Part shown: positions 24,618 to 32,838 of the stretch, piece by piece
How the letters are laid out: each line of letters starts with the position of its first letter
How positions within the stretch are numbered: position 1 is the first letter of the stretch
DNA from: Actinacidiphila cocklensis
GTDB lineage: Bacteria > Actinomycetota > Actinomycetes > Streptomycetales > Streptomycetaceae
Direction of reading: 5' to 3'
Length of the DNA: 64,000 nucleotides
Assembly: GCF_907177275.1 (NCBI RefSeq)
Contig: NZ_CAJSLV010000001.1
Span: forward strand, 372,001 to 436,000
Notes under the pieces: generated by a model
Told to the model about the DNA's origin: nothing
What the model saw: the letters and a program-made list of their open reading frames with translations, nothing else
The model's database searches: none
Made by a program: the position numbers and the translations under genes

Positions 24618-25066
24618 TTCGGCTGTTTCCTTCCCGGGTGACGAGCATCCCGAACGCGAACGCTGAGCCTGTACGGGCGCACGGCGCGGACGCTTATATG
24701 ACCCGCTGCCCGCTAGGTGAGATCAATTCTCCGTGCCGTCTCAAGCTACCCTTGTCCGGTGAGGGGTGTCCATCTGATCGCGGGTGGTCCGACGATCATG
24801 GCCGAAAAAAGGCAGTGTGGCCGCCGCCGTTCGTAATTACCGCACCGCCTGGTTGCAGGTCAAGGGGCTTGCATCCGGGGCGGAAGATCCTGGAAAAGCC
24901 CAGTTCGGCGGGGCTATCCATGACGTAAGTACGGGCTGCCGTTGCGGTGCTCTTCACGATAATTGCACACTGTGTGCACTGGCCAGTAGTTTATTGACAA
25001 ACCGACGTGCCGGTTTGTAGGCTTGCCTGAACTGTGCAGCAGACTGGACAAGTTATGGGGGGCTTA
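24618..25066. promoter_or_regulatory. Divergent regulatory region of HxlR and response regulator 2
   Basis: No gene is apparent in these 449 bases, which are less GC-rich than their neighbours. A perfect palindrome TGCACAC-T-GTGTGCA lies at 24964-24978. Downstream, TTGACA (24994-24999) and TAGGCT (25018-25023) are separated by 18 bases and form a good promoter for response regulator 2. Confidence 0.65.
24997..25018. promoter_or_regulatory. ARE-like box: ACAAACCG-N6-CGGTTTGT over a promoter
   Basis: A perfect 22-bp inverted repeat with eight-base arms and spacer ACGTGC. It fills the space between the -35 and -10 boxes of response regulator 2. The CGGTTTGT half-site matches the core of autoregulatory elements bound by ArpA/ScbR-type receptors, and such a receptor homologue is encoded at 19608-20300. 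Confidence 0.75.
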
Positions 25067-25786
25067 ATGAGTCAGCGCACCGTAACGGCCGGAACCCGCG
25101 GTTTAAAGTCGTTTCACAGTCCGCCCGGACCATGGCGCGTCCTGGTGGTGGAGAAGGACCAGCGGGCCATGGAAACCCTGCAGGCCGACCTGAGCCGGCA
25201 CGGCTATCAGGTCGAGGGGGTCCACACCGGTTCGGCCGCGCTTCAGGCGTGTGAGGACATCGACATCATCCTGATCGATTTAGAGCTACCGGACATCGAC
25301 GGACTGGAAGTATGTCGCTGCATCCGCATGGTCTCGGATGTCGCGGTGATCGCGGTGACGTCGTGGGGAAGCGAACTCGACCGTGTGCTCGGACTGCAGG
25401 CCGGCGCCGACGACTACATGGTCAAGCCCTACGGCTGCCGGGAGTTGATCGCGCGCATGGAGGCGGTCATGCGGCGGGTCCAGGTGCAGCCGCAGAGCGC
25501 GAAGGTGATCTCCCACGGGTCCCTCCGCATCGACGTCGGCCTGCGGGAAGTCAGCCTGGACGGCCGGGAGGTCGACGTCACGCGCAAGGAGTTCGACCTG
25601 CTCTGTCTTCTCGCATCAAATCCGCGAACCGTCGTTCCGCGCAAACGGATAATGCAGCAGGTATGGGGCGATTCCTGGTCCCGGAGAACTGTCGACACGC
25701 ACGTGAGCAGCCTGCGTGCCAAACTCGGGGGAAGCGACTGGATCATTACTGTTCGGGGAGTCGGATTCCGGCTCGGTCATGCTTGA
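25067..25786 (+). CDS. OmpR/PhoB-type response regulator 2, with two TTA codons
   Basis: A 239-residue orphan regulator paralogous to regulator 1. An N-terminal extension of about 22 residues precedes the receiver (VLVVEKDQR; presumed phosphoacceptor Asp71 in ILIDLELPDIDG; Lys120 in VKPYG). The winged-helix domain has DVTRKEFDLLCLLASNPR and RRTVDTHVSSLRAKLG. Leu13 (25103-25105) and Leu72 (25280-25282) are encoded by TTA, so translation should need the bldA tRNA. Possible starts are ATG 25067 (GGGGGG upstream) and ATG 25055. It is probably the cluster activator, timed by development and by the ScbR-like repressor. Confidence 0.88.
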   Translation: MSQRTVTAGTRGLKSFHSPPGPWRVLVVEKDQRAMETLQADLSRHGYQVEGVHTGSAALQACEDIDIILIDLELPDIDGLEVCRCIRMVSDVAVIAVTSWGSELDRVLGLQAGADDYMVKPYGCRELIARMEAVMRRVQVQPQSAKVISHGSLRIDVGLREVSLDGREVDVTRKEFDLLCLLASNPRTVVPRKRIMQQVWGDSWSRRTVDTHVSSLRAKLGGSDWIITVRGVGFRLGHA

Positions 25787-25826
25787 TTCCAGATCTGCCG
25801 GCCGATAGCCCGGCGGCTTCGTTCTT

Positions 25827-25845
25827 CTGCGCTGCCGCAGTTTTT
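25827..25845 (+). terminator. Intrinsic terminator after response regulator 2
   Basis: CTGCG-ctgc-CGCAG followed by TTTTT, 40 bases past the stop codon. It is a short stem with a true T-run, rare in this GC-rich genome. Confidence 0.55.
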
Positions 25846-25950
25846 CCGCGGCGTTCTGCGACCCCGGGTGTGATGTTGCTTCCCCCGGCAGAATAATCCC
25901 ATCGTACCCTATGTTCTGAAGTATTCAACGGGCGGAAACCTGTCCGTAAC

Positions 25951-25985
25951 AAAGGGCGGCCCTGGTGTGTCAGGGGCCGCCCTTT
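25951..25985. terminator. Strong hairpin insulating the PKS promoter
   Basis: AAAGGGCGGCC pairs perfectly with GGCCGCCCTTT, and the stem extends through CTG/CAG with one bulge. It would stop readthrough from the regulator gene into the PKS operon. Confidence 0.7.
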
Positions 25986-26031
25986 CGTGCGCTCCGACGG
26001 CGTGCGCAGGCATCTGCTTCACCTCGCGATT

Positions 26032-26064
26032 TGACGCTCTTCTGACGTCCGTCTGGCGAAGCGG
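26032..26064 (+). promoter_or_regulatory. Three 11-bp direct repeats (site D) before the PKS operon
   Basis: TGACG at 26032, TGACG at 26043 and TGGCG at 26054 recur with an exact 11-base period (units TGACGCTCTTC, TGACGTCCGTC, TGGCGAAGCGG). Tandem repeats at 11 bp are the standard site design for SARP and OmpR-type winged-helix activators, two of which are encoded in the cluster. Confidence 0.6.
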
Positions 26065-26206
26065 CCACAAACCCTCTCCCCTCATGCAATTCCCGACCGA
26101 AGGCTGAATAGGCGTGCCTTGAACGGTGCCGGGGCCGGGCTCGACCATGGAATCCGACCGATTTCACGCTCTCCGGGAGGGGCGCGCGGCAGCGAAGGAG
26201 AACACC

Positions 26207-26536
26207 ATGCACAGCACCCTGATCGTGGCTCGGATGCACCCCGGATCGGGCGAGGACGTCGCGCGGCTCTTCGGCGACTTCGACCGGACGGAGATGCCGC
26301 ACCTGATGGGTACCCGCAGGCGGCAGCTCTTCCACTACCGGGGCCTGTACTTCCACCTCCAGGACTTCGACGCCGACAACGGCGGCACCCGCATCGAACA
26401 GGCCAGGAACGACGAGCGGTTCATCCGGATCAGCGAGGACCTCAAGCCGCACATCGAGGCGTACGACCCGGCCACCTGGCGGTCCCCGGCCGACGCCATG
26501 GCCACCCGCTTCTACGACTGGGAGGCCGGCGCATGA
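26207..26536 (+). CDS. TcmI-family polyketide cyclase
   Basis: A 109-residue TcmI/JadI-type cyclase with a dimeric ferredoxin-like fold. [22 protein letters not shown] and the [12 protein letters not shown] segment are typical. In angucycline clusters this protein shapes the last ring of the benz[a]anthracene skeleton and stands directly before KS-alpha, as here. ATG at 26207 has AAGGAG upstream; its stop overlaps the KS-alpha start as ATGA. Confidence 0.93.
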   Translation: MHSTLIVARMHPGSGEDVARLFGDFDRTEMPHLMGTRRRQLFHYRGLYFHLQDFDADNGGTRIEQARNDERFIRISEDLKPHIEAYDPATWRSPADAMATRFYDWEAGA

Positions 26537-27804
26537 CCGCTCGCCGCGTGGTGATCACGGGCATCGAGGTCCTGGCCCCCGGCGGTGTCGGCGTCGACGC
26601 CTTCTGGGACCTGATCAGCAACGGGCGTACGGCGACCCGTGGCATCACCTTCTTCGACGCCTCCACCTTCCGCTCCCGGGTCGCGGCCGAGATCGACTTC
26701 GACCCCGAGGAGCACGGGCTCAGCCCGCAGGAGATCCGCCGCATGGACCGGGCCGCGCAACTCGCGGTGACCGCGGCGCGCGGCGCGGTGCGGGACTCGG
26801 GCATCGAACTGGCCGACACCGACCCCTACCGGGTCGGGGTGACCGTGGGCAGCGCCGTCGGCGCCACGATGAGCCTGGACCAGGAATACCGCGTCGTGAG
26901 CGACAGCGGCCGGCTGAGCCTGGTCGACCACACCTACGCCGTACCGCACCTCTACAACTTCCTGGTTCCCAGCTCCTTCTCGGCCGAGGTCGCATGGGCG
27001 GTGGACGCCCAGGGTCCCAACACCGTGGTCTCCACCGGCTGCACCTCCGGGATCGACTCGGTCGGCTACGCGGCCGACCTGATCCGCGAGGGGTCCGCCG
27101 ACGTCATGATCGCCGGGTCGTCCGACGCGCCGATCTCGCCCATCACCCTCGCCTGCTTCGACGCGATCAAGGCCACCACACCGCGTGACGACGACCCGGC
27201 GACCGCCTCCCGCCCCTTCGACGGCACCCGCAACGGATTCGTCCTCGGCGAGGGCACCGCGGTGTTCGTGATGGAGGAGCTGGAGCGTGCCAGGGCACGG
27301 GGCGCGCACATCTACGCCGAGGTCGCCGGCTACGCCAGCCGCAGCAACGCGTACCACATGACCGGACTGCGGCCGGACGGGGCGGAGATGGCCGAGGCCA
27401 TCCGGGTCGCACTGGACGAGGCCCGGATGAACCCCGAGCAGATCGACTACATCAACGCCCACGGCTCGGGCACCAAGCAGAACGACCGGCACGAGACCTC
27501 CGCCTTCAAGCGGAGCCTGGGCCGGCACGCCTACGAGACGCCCGTCAGCTCCATCAAGTCCATGGTGGGCCACTCGCTGGGCGCGATCGGCTCCATCGAG
27601 ATCGCCGCCTCGGTGCTGGCGATGCGGCACTCCGTCGTACCGCCCACCGCCAACCTGCACACCCCCGACCCCGAATGCGACCTGGACTACGTACCGCTGA
27701 CCGCGCGCGAGCAGCGCACGGACGCGGTGCTGACCGTCGGTAGCGGATTCGGTGGATTCCAGAGCGCCATGGTGCTCGCGCGACCCGAGAGGACGGTCAC
27801 ATGA
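26533..27804 (+). CDS. Type II PKS ketosynthase alpha (KS-alpha)
   Basis: A 423-residue condensing enzyme. The catalytic Cys170 lies in [12 protein letters not shown]; the catalytic histidines lie in [14 protein letters not shown] and [10 protein letters not shown]. With KS-beta it forms the heterodimer that extends malonyl units on the ACP. ATG at 26533 overlaps the cyclase stop, and its own stop overlaps the KS-beta start, so the three are translationally coupled and should be made in equal amounts. Confidence 0.97.
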   Translation: MTARRVVITGIEVLAPGGVGVDAFWDLISNGRTATRGITFFDASTFRSRVAAEIDFDPEEHGLSPQEIRRMDRAAQLAVTAARGAVRDSGIELADTDPYRVGVTVGSAVGATMSLDQEYRVVSDSGRLSLVDHTYAVPHLYNFLVPSSFSAEVAWAVDAQGPNTVVSTGCTSGIDSVGYAADLIREGSADVMIAGSSDAPISPITLACFDAIKATTPRDDDPATASRPFDGTRNGFVLGEGTAVFVMEELERARARGAHIYAEVAGYASRSNAYHMTGLRPDGAEMAEAIRVALDEARMNPEQIDYINAHGSGTKQNDRHETSAFKRSLGRHAYETPVSSIKSMVGHSLGAIGSIEIAASVLAMRHSVVPPTANLHTPDPECDLDYVPLTAREQRTDAVLTVGSGFGGFQSAMVLARPERTVT

Positions 27805-29009
27805 CCGGGAAGACGGTGGTGACCGGCCTGGGCGTAGCCTCGCCCAACGGCCTGGGCACCGCGGACTTCTGGGACAACACCCGCAGCGGCAAGTCCGGCA
27901 TCGGCCTGGTCACCCGCTTCGACCCCACGAACTACCCGGCCAGGCTGGCCGGCGAGGTCCCCGGGTTCACCGCGGAGGACCACCTGCCGGGCCGCCTGCT
28001 GCCGCAGACCGACCGGATGACCCGGCTGGCGCTGGCGGCCGCGGACTGGGCGCTGGAGGACGCGGGTGTGCGCCCGGCGGAGATCCCCGCCTTCGACATG
28101 GGCGTCGTCACCGCGAGCTCCTCCGGCGGCTTCGAGTTCGGCCAGGGCGAGCTGCAGGCCCTGTGGAGCCAGGGGAGCCAGTACGTCAGCGCGTACCAGT
28201 CCTTCGCCTGGTTCTACGCCGTCAACAGCGGCCAGATCTCCATCCGCAACGGGATGAAGGGCCCGAGCAGCGTGGTCGTGAGCGACCAGGCGGGCGGCCT
28301 GGACGCCGTCGCGCAGGCCCGCCGGCAGATCCGGCGGGGCACCCCGCTCGTCGTGTCCGGGGCGATCGACGCCTCCATCTGCCCGTGGGGATGGGTGGCG
28401 CAGCTGGCGGGCGGCCGGCTGAGCACCAGCGAGTGCGTCGACCGTGCCTACCTGCCGTTCGACGCGGCGGCCGCCGGGCACGTGCCCGGCGAGGGCGGTG
28501 CGATCGTCGTACTCGAATCCGAGGAGTCCGCGGTCGTGCGCGGCGCCCACGTCTACGGCGAGATCGCCGGCTACGGCGCCACCTTCGACCCGCGCCCGGA
28601 CAGCGGCCGGGAGCCCGGCCTGCGCAGGGCCGTCGAACTGGCGCTGGCCGACGCGGGGGTGGAGCCCGGCGAGGTGGACGTGGTCTTCGCCGACGCCGCC
28701 GCCGTACCCGAGCTGGACCGGGCCGAGGCCGCGGCGCTCCGCGCGGTGTTCGGGCCGCGCGGGGTGGCGGTCACCGCGCCCAAGACCATGACCGGCCGCC
28801 TCTACTCCGGCGCGGGACCGCTCGACCTGGCCGCGGCGCTGCTCTCGATGGACGCCGGTGTGATCCCGCCGACCGTCAACGTCGAGCCCGTGCCCGGATA
28901 CGACCTGGACCTCGTCGTCGAGCAGCGCAGCACGCCGGTGCACTGCGCCCTGGTGCTGGCCCGCGGCGAGGGCGGCTTCAACTCGGCGCTGCTGGTCCGC
29001 TCGGTGTGA
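27801..29009 (+). CDS. Type II PKS ketosynthase beta / chain length factor
   Basis: A 402-residue KS paralogue in which the active cysteine is replaced by Gln163 ([12 protein letters not shown]), the diagnostic change in chain length factors. It controls chain length and primes the synthase by malonyl-ACP decarboxylation. ATGA overlap with KS-alpha. An angucyclinone pathway would require a decaketide, but length cannot be read reliably by eye. Confidence 0.97.
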   Translation: MTGKTVVTGLGVASPNGLGTADFWDNTRSGKSGIGLVTRFDPTNYPARLAGEVPGFTAEDHLPGRLLPQTDRMTRLALAAADWALEDAGVRPAEIPAFDMGVVTASSSGGFEFGQGELQALWSQGSQYVSAYQSFAWFYAVNSGQISIRNGMKGPSSVVVSDQAGGLDAVAQARRQIRRGTPLVVSGAIDASICPWGWVAQLAGGRLSTSECVDRAYLPFDAAAAGHVPGEGGAIVVLESEESAVVRGAHVYGEIAGYGATFDPRPDSGREPGLRRAVELALADAGVEPGEVDVVFADAAAVPELDRAEAAALRAVFGPRGVAVTAPKTMTGRLYSGAGPLDLAAALLSMDAGVIPPTVNVEPVPGYDLDLVVEQRSTPVHCALVLARGEGGFNSALLVRSV

Positions 29010-29092
29010 CCCGGCCGCACCCCGTACCCGTACCCCGCCACCTGGCGGACGCGACTCGTCGCCCCCTACGAAGGAAAGGCAGACCCCCTCTC

Positions 29093-29365
29093 ATGGAGAC
29101 CCGACACTTCACCCTCGACGACCTCAGGCGAATCCTGCTGGAGGGCGCGGGCGCCGACGACGCCGTGGACCTCGACGGCGAGATCCTCGACCTCGGCTTC
29201 GACGAGCTCGGCTACGAGTCCCTCGCCCTGCTGGAGACCAGCAGCCGGATCGAGCGCGAGTACGGCGTCAGTCTCGACGACGAGGAGCTGACCGACGGCG
29301 CGACGCCGCGGCGGCTGATCGACGCCGTGAACGACCGGCTGTCGGCGCCCGCCGACTCCGTCTGA
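29093..29365 (+). CDS. Acyl carrier protein of the type II PKS
   Basis: A 90-residue ACP. The phosphopantetheine serine is Ser43 in LGYESLALLE; Glu replaces the Asp found in most DSL motifs. It carries the growing chain for KS-alpha/beta. ATG at 29093; AAGGAAAGG lies about 14 bases upstream. It follows KS-beta after 83 bases. Confidence 0.95.
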   Translation: METRHFTLDDLRRILLEGAGADDAVDLDGEILDLGFDELGYESLALLETSSRIEREYGVSLDDEELTDGATPRRLIDAVNDRLSAPADSV

Positions 29366-29419
29366 GACCCCCACGACCGCACGCCACCTCACGACGCATC
29401 AGCGAAAGCGGGTACCAGC

Positions 29420-30202
29420 ATGTCTCAGCAGCAACGGGTCGCCCTGGTCACGGGCGCCACCAGCGGCATCGGCCTGGCCTCCGCCCGGCAACTCGCCGGA
29501 CAGGGCCTGCGGGTCTACATCGGGGCGCGCACCGCCGACAGCGTCGCCGCCACCGTGAAGGAACTCCAGGCCGAGGGCGCGGACGTGGACGGCGGCGCCC
29601 TGGACGTGCGCTCCGCGGACTCCGTGCGCCGCTTCGTGCGCGGGGCGGTCGAGCGGTTCGGCGGTGTCGACGTCCTGGTGAACAACGCCGGCCGCAGCGG
29701 CGGCGGCGTCACCGCCGACATCACCGACGAGCTGTGGCTCGACGTCGTCGACACCAACCTCAACAGCGTCTTCCGCATGACCCGCGAGGTGCTCACCACC
29801 GGCGGCCTGCGCGACAAGGCGTGGGGCCGCATCGTCAACATCGCCTCCACCGCGGGCAAGCAGGGCGTGGTGCTCGGCGCCCCCTACTCCGCCTCCAAGC
29901 ACGGCGTCGTCGGCTTCACCAAGGCCCTGGGCAACGAGCTGGCCCCCACCGGCATCACCGTCAACGCCGTCTGCCCCGGCTACGTCGAGACGCCCATGGC
30001 GCAGCGCGTGCGGCAGGGCTACGCGGCCGCCTACGAGACCGACGAGGAGACGATCCTCCAGCGCTTCCAGGCCAAGATCCCGCTCGGCCGCTACTCCACG
30101 CCGCAGGAGGTCGCCGGCATGGTCGGCTACCTCGTCTCCGACGCGGCCGGCTCGGTCACCTCCCAGGCCATCAACGTCTGCGGCGGCCTCGGCAACTTCT
30201 GA
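29420..30202 (+). CDS. C9-type polyketide ketoreductase (ActIII-like SDR)
   Basis: A 260-residue SDR closely resembling ActIII. It has TGATSGIG (11-18), VNNAG, catalytic Ser in NIASTAGKQG, and Tyr/Lys in YSASKHG. It reduces the C9 carbonyl of the nascent chain with NADPH and so directs the C7-C12 first ring closure. Its presence excludes unreduced families such as tetracenomycin or pentangular types without KR. Confidence 0.95.
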   Translation: MSQQQRVALVTGATSGIGLASARQLAGQGLRVYIGARTADSVAATVKELQAEGADVDGGALDVRSADSVRRFVRGAVERFGGVDVLVNNAGRSGGGVTADITDELWLDVVDTNLNSVFRMTREVLTTGGLRDKAWGRIVNIASTAGKQGVVLGAPYSASKHGVVGFTKALGNELAPTGITVNAVCPGYVETPMAQRVRQGYAAAYETDEETILQRFQAKIPLGRYSTPQEVAGMVGYLVSDAAGSVTSQAINVCGGLGNF

Positions 30203-30277
30203 CGCCGCCCCGTCGCGGCACCTCCCCGCCCGACGCCCGCACCTCCCGTCCGTCTCCCACAGCCAAGGAGTCCGAGC

Positions 30278-31222
30278 ATGACGACGCACTCCCCGCGCCA
30301 GGTCGAGCACACCATCACGGTGGCGGCCCCGGCGGAGGCCGTCTACGAGCTGATCGCCGACGTCCGCAACTGGCCGCGGATTTTCCCGCCGACCATCCAT
30401 GTCGAGTACGTCCAGAAGGGCGAGCACGACGAGTACATCCAGATCTGGGCCACCGCCAACGGCGAGGCCAAGAACTGGACCTCGCGCCGCATCCTCCAGC
30501 CCGAGCAGCTCCGGATCAACTTCCAGCAGACCGTCTCGGTCGCGCCGGTGGCCTCCATGGGCGGCGCGTGGCTCATCGAGGAGCAGCCCGGCGGCGCCCT
30601 GGTGCGGCTGCTGCACGAATACCGCGCCGTCGACGACGACCCCGCTTCGATGGACTGGATCGACCAGGCCGTCGACCGCAACTCCCGCTCCGAGCTGGCC
30701 GCGCTCAAGCAGAACGTCGAGGCCGCCCACGCGGCGGGTGAACTGACCTTCTCCTTCGAGGACTCGGTCCACATCGACGGCCGTGCCGAGGACGCCTTCG
30801 CCTTCATCAACGAGGCCGGCCTGTGGTCCGAGCGACTGCCGCACGTGGCCAAGGTCAGGCTGGACGAGGACGAGCAGGGCCTGCAGACCCTGGAGATGGA
30901 CACCGTCGCCAAGGACGGCTCCACCCACACCACCAAGTCCTACCGGGTCACCTTCCCCGTCCACTCCATCGCCTACAAGCAGGTCACGCTGCCCGCGCTG
31001 CTCACCCTGCACACCGGCCTGTGGACGTTCCAGGAGCAGCCCGGCGGCGGTGTCGTCGCCCGCTCCCAGCACACCGTCGTCCTCAACCCGGAGACCATCG
31101 CCGGCGTGCTCGGCCCGCAGGCCACCGTCGAGGACGCGCGGGCCTACGTGCACTCCGCACTCAGCACCAACAGCCTGGCCACCCTCGGCCACGCCAGGAC
31201 GTACGCAGAAAAGGCGCGCTGA
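30278..31222 (+). CDS. Didomain aromatase/cyclase (ActVII/JadD-like)
   Basis: A 314-residue protein with two START/helix-grip domains, about residues 8-145 and 160-300 (AAPAEAVYELIADVRNWPRIF starts the first, cut here by the quoted length). It aromatises the first ring after ketoreduction. Didomain types accompany C9-reduced chains, in agreement with the KR upstream. RBS AAGGAG precedes ATG 30278. Confidence 0.94.
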   Translation: MTTHSPRQVEHTITVAAPAEAVYELIADVRNWPRIFPPTIHVEYVQKGEHDEYIQIWATANGEAKNWTSRRILQPEQLRINFQQTVSVAPVASMGGAWLIEEQPGGALVRLLHEYRAVDDDPASMDWIDQAVDRNSRSELAALKQNVEAAHAAGELTFSFEDSVHIDGRAEDAFAFINEAGLWSERLPHVAKVRLDEDEQGLQTLEMDTVAKDGSTHTTKSYRVTFPVHSIAYKQVTLPALLTLHTGLWTFQEQPGGGVVARSQHTVVLNPETIAGVLGPQATVEDARAYVHSALSTNSLATLGHARTYAEKAR

Positions 31223-31224
31223 CG

Positions 31225-32730
31225 ATGTCCGCAGCGACCGATCCGGCCGGGAGCCGCGCCGCCGACGACACGCAGGTCGTCGTCGTGGGCGCGGGCCCCG
31301 TCGGGCTGATGCTCGCCGGGGAGCTGCGCCTGGGCGGCGCGCAGGTGGTGGTCCTGGAGCGGCGCGAGGCACCGACCACCGAGTCACGGGCCTCGACGCT
31401 GCACGCGCGCACCATGGAGATGTTCGACGCCCGCGGCCTGCTCACCGACCTGGGCACCCCGCCGAACGAGCCGCGCGGCCACTTCGGCGGGGTGCCGATG
31501 GACCTCACGCTGCCCTCCCTGCACCCCGGCCAGTGGAAGGTGCCGCAGACCAGGACCGAGGAGCTGCTCCAGAAGTGGGCGCTGTCGCTGGGCGCGGACC
31601 TGCGGCGCGGCTGGGAGGTCAGGGCGCTCACCGACACCGGCGACGGGGTGGAGGTGGTGGCGGCCGGCCCGGAGGGCGAGCGGCGGCTGCGCGCGGCATG
31701 GGTCGTCGCCTGCGACGGCCAGGACAGTACGGTCCGCGGGCTGCTCGGGGCGGACTTCCCCGGCCGCGCCGCCGTCCGGGAGCTGCTGCGGGCCGACGTC
31801 GAGGGCATCGCCGTCGCCGACCGGCGGTTCGAGCGGCTGCCGAACGGCCTGGCGATCGCCTCGCGGATGCCCGGCGGGGTGACCCGGGTGATGGTGCACG
31901 CCTTCGGCCGCCCCGCGGGACGGCGGACCGGCGAGCCCGGCTTCGCCGAGGTCGTCGAGACCTGGCGGCACGTCACCGGCGAGGACATCGGGCACGGCCG
32001 CCCGGTGTGGGTGAACGCCTTCGACGACGCCAACCGGCAGCTCGCCTCGTACCGCCACGGCCGGGTGCTGTTCGCGGGCGACGCGGCCCACGTGCAGATG
32101 CCCAGCGGCGGGCAGGCCCTCAACCTCGGCCTCCAGGACGCGGCGAACCTGGGATGGAAGCTCGCCCTGGAGGTCGGCCCGCACCGGGTCGAGGGGCTGG
32201 TGGACACCTACCACGCCGAACGGCACGCGGTCGGCAGCCGGGTGCTGGCGAACATCCGCGCCCAGGGCCTGCTGCTGCTCGGCGGCCCGGAGGTGGAACC
32301 GGTGCGGGCGCTGCTGGCCGAGCTGCTCGCCGCCGAAGGCGCCCGGGAGCACCTGGCGGGCATGATCAGCGGCCTGGACATCCGCTACCCGGCCGACCCG
32401 GAGCCCGGTCACCCGCTGACCGGCGCCCGGCTGCCGGACCTGGAGCTGGACACCGCCACCGGCCCCGCCACGACCGCGGAGCTTCTGCGTCCCGGCGGCG
32501 GGCTGCTGCTCGACCTGGTCGGTCGCCCCGGCATGCAGCGGCTCGCGCAGGCGTGGTCGGGCCGGGTCACCACCGTCGCCGTACGGCCGTCCCGCGCCGC
32601 GACGGCAACGCTTGCCGCCGAGGCCGTCGTCGTCCGGCCCGACGGCTACGTGGCCTGGGCCGGAGCCGGCCAGGACGCCGTGCCGGGCGTCCTCCGGCGG
32701 TGGTTCGGCACACCCCTACCGGATCGGTGA
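31225..32730 (+). CDS. FAD-dependent angucyclinone-type hydroxylase 1
   Basis: A 501-residue group A flavoprotein monooxygenase. Motifs: GAGPVGLMLAGEL, ACDGQDSTVRGLL, LFAGDAAHVQMP and a thioredoxin-like C-terminal domain ending in VVRPDGYVAWAG. Its position straight after KR and aromatase matches PgaE/LanE/JadH-type C12-hydroxylases in angucycline clusters. ATG at 31225 lies two bases after the aromatase stop. A 104-base stretch is nearly identical to the next oxygenase gene. Confidence 0.93.
   Translation: MSAATDPAGSRAADDTQVVVVGAGPVGLMLAGELRLGGAQVVVLERREAPTTESRASTLHARTMEMFDARGLLTDLGTPPNEPRGHFGGVPMDLTLPSLHPGQWKVPQTRTEELLQKWALSLGADLRRGWEVRALTDTGDGVEVVAAGPEGERRLRAAWVVACDGQDSTVRGLLGADFPGRAAVRELLRADVEGIAVADRRFERLPNGLAIASRMPGGVTRVMVHAFGRPAGRRTGEPGFAEVVETWRHVTGEDIGHGRPVWVNAFDDANRQLASYRHGRVLFAGDAAHVQMPSGGQALNLGLQDAANLGWKLALEVGPHRVEGLVDTYHAERHAVGSRVLANIRAQGLLLLGGPEVEPVRALLAELLAAEGAREHLAGMISGLDIRYPADPEPGHPLTGARLPDLELDTATGPATTAELLRPGGGLLLDLVGRPGMQRLAQAWSGRVTTVAVRPSRAATATLAAEAVVVRPDGYVAWAGAGQDAVPGVLRRWFGTPLPDR
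31588..31691 (+). repeat. Near-identical segment shared with the next oxygenase (copy 1)
   Basis: These 104 bases differ from 33175-33278 at only 7 positions (93% identity), while flanking coding sequence is far more diverged. It is probably a gene-conversion tract between paralogues. Confidence 0.7.
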
Positions 32731-32838
32731 GACGCGGACCCGCACGCACGGACGCGTACCCGAAAGGCACCGCCGGGCACCGACCGGCACCCGGACGAGC
32801 AGAGTCACGGACGAGCAGAGAAGCAGGGGAGGAGAGGC

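Larger units (their letters stand above)
25787..26206. promoter_or_regulatory. Terminators and promoter region before the PKS operon
   Basis: These 420 bases contain no recognisable gene. They hold two terminators after response regulator 2 (annotated separately), then a run of 11-bp direct repeats, then the leader of the cyclase-PKS operon. The start of transcription cannot be fixed from sequence. Confidence 0.6.
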
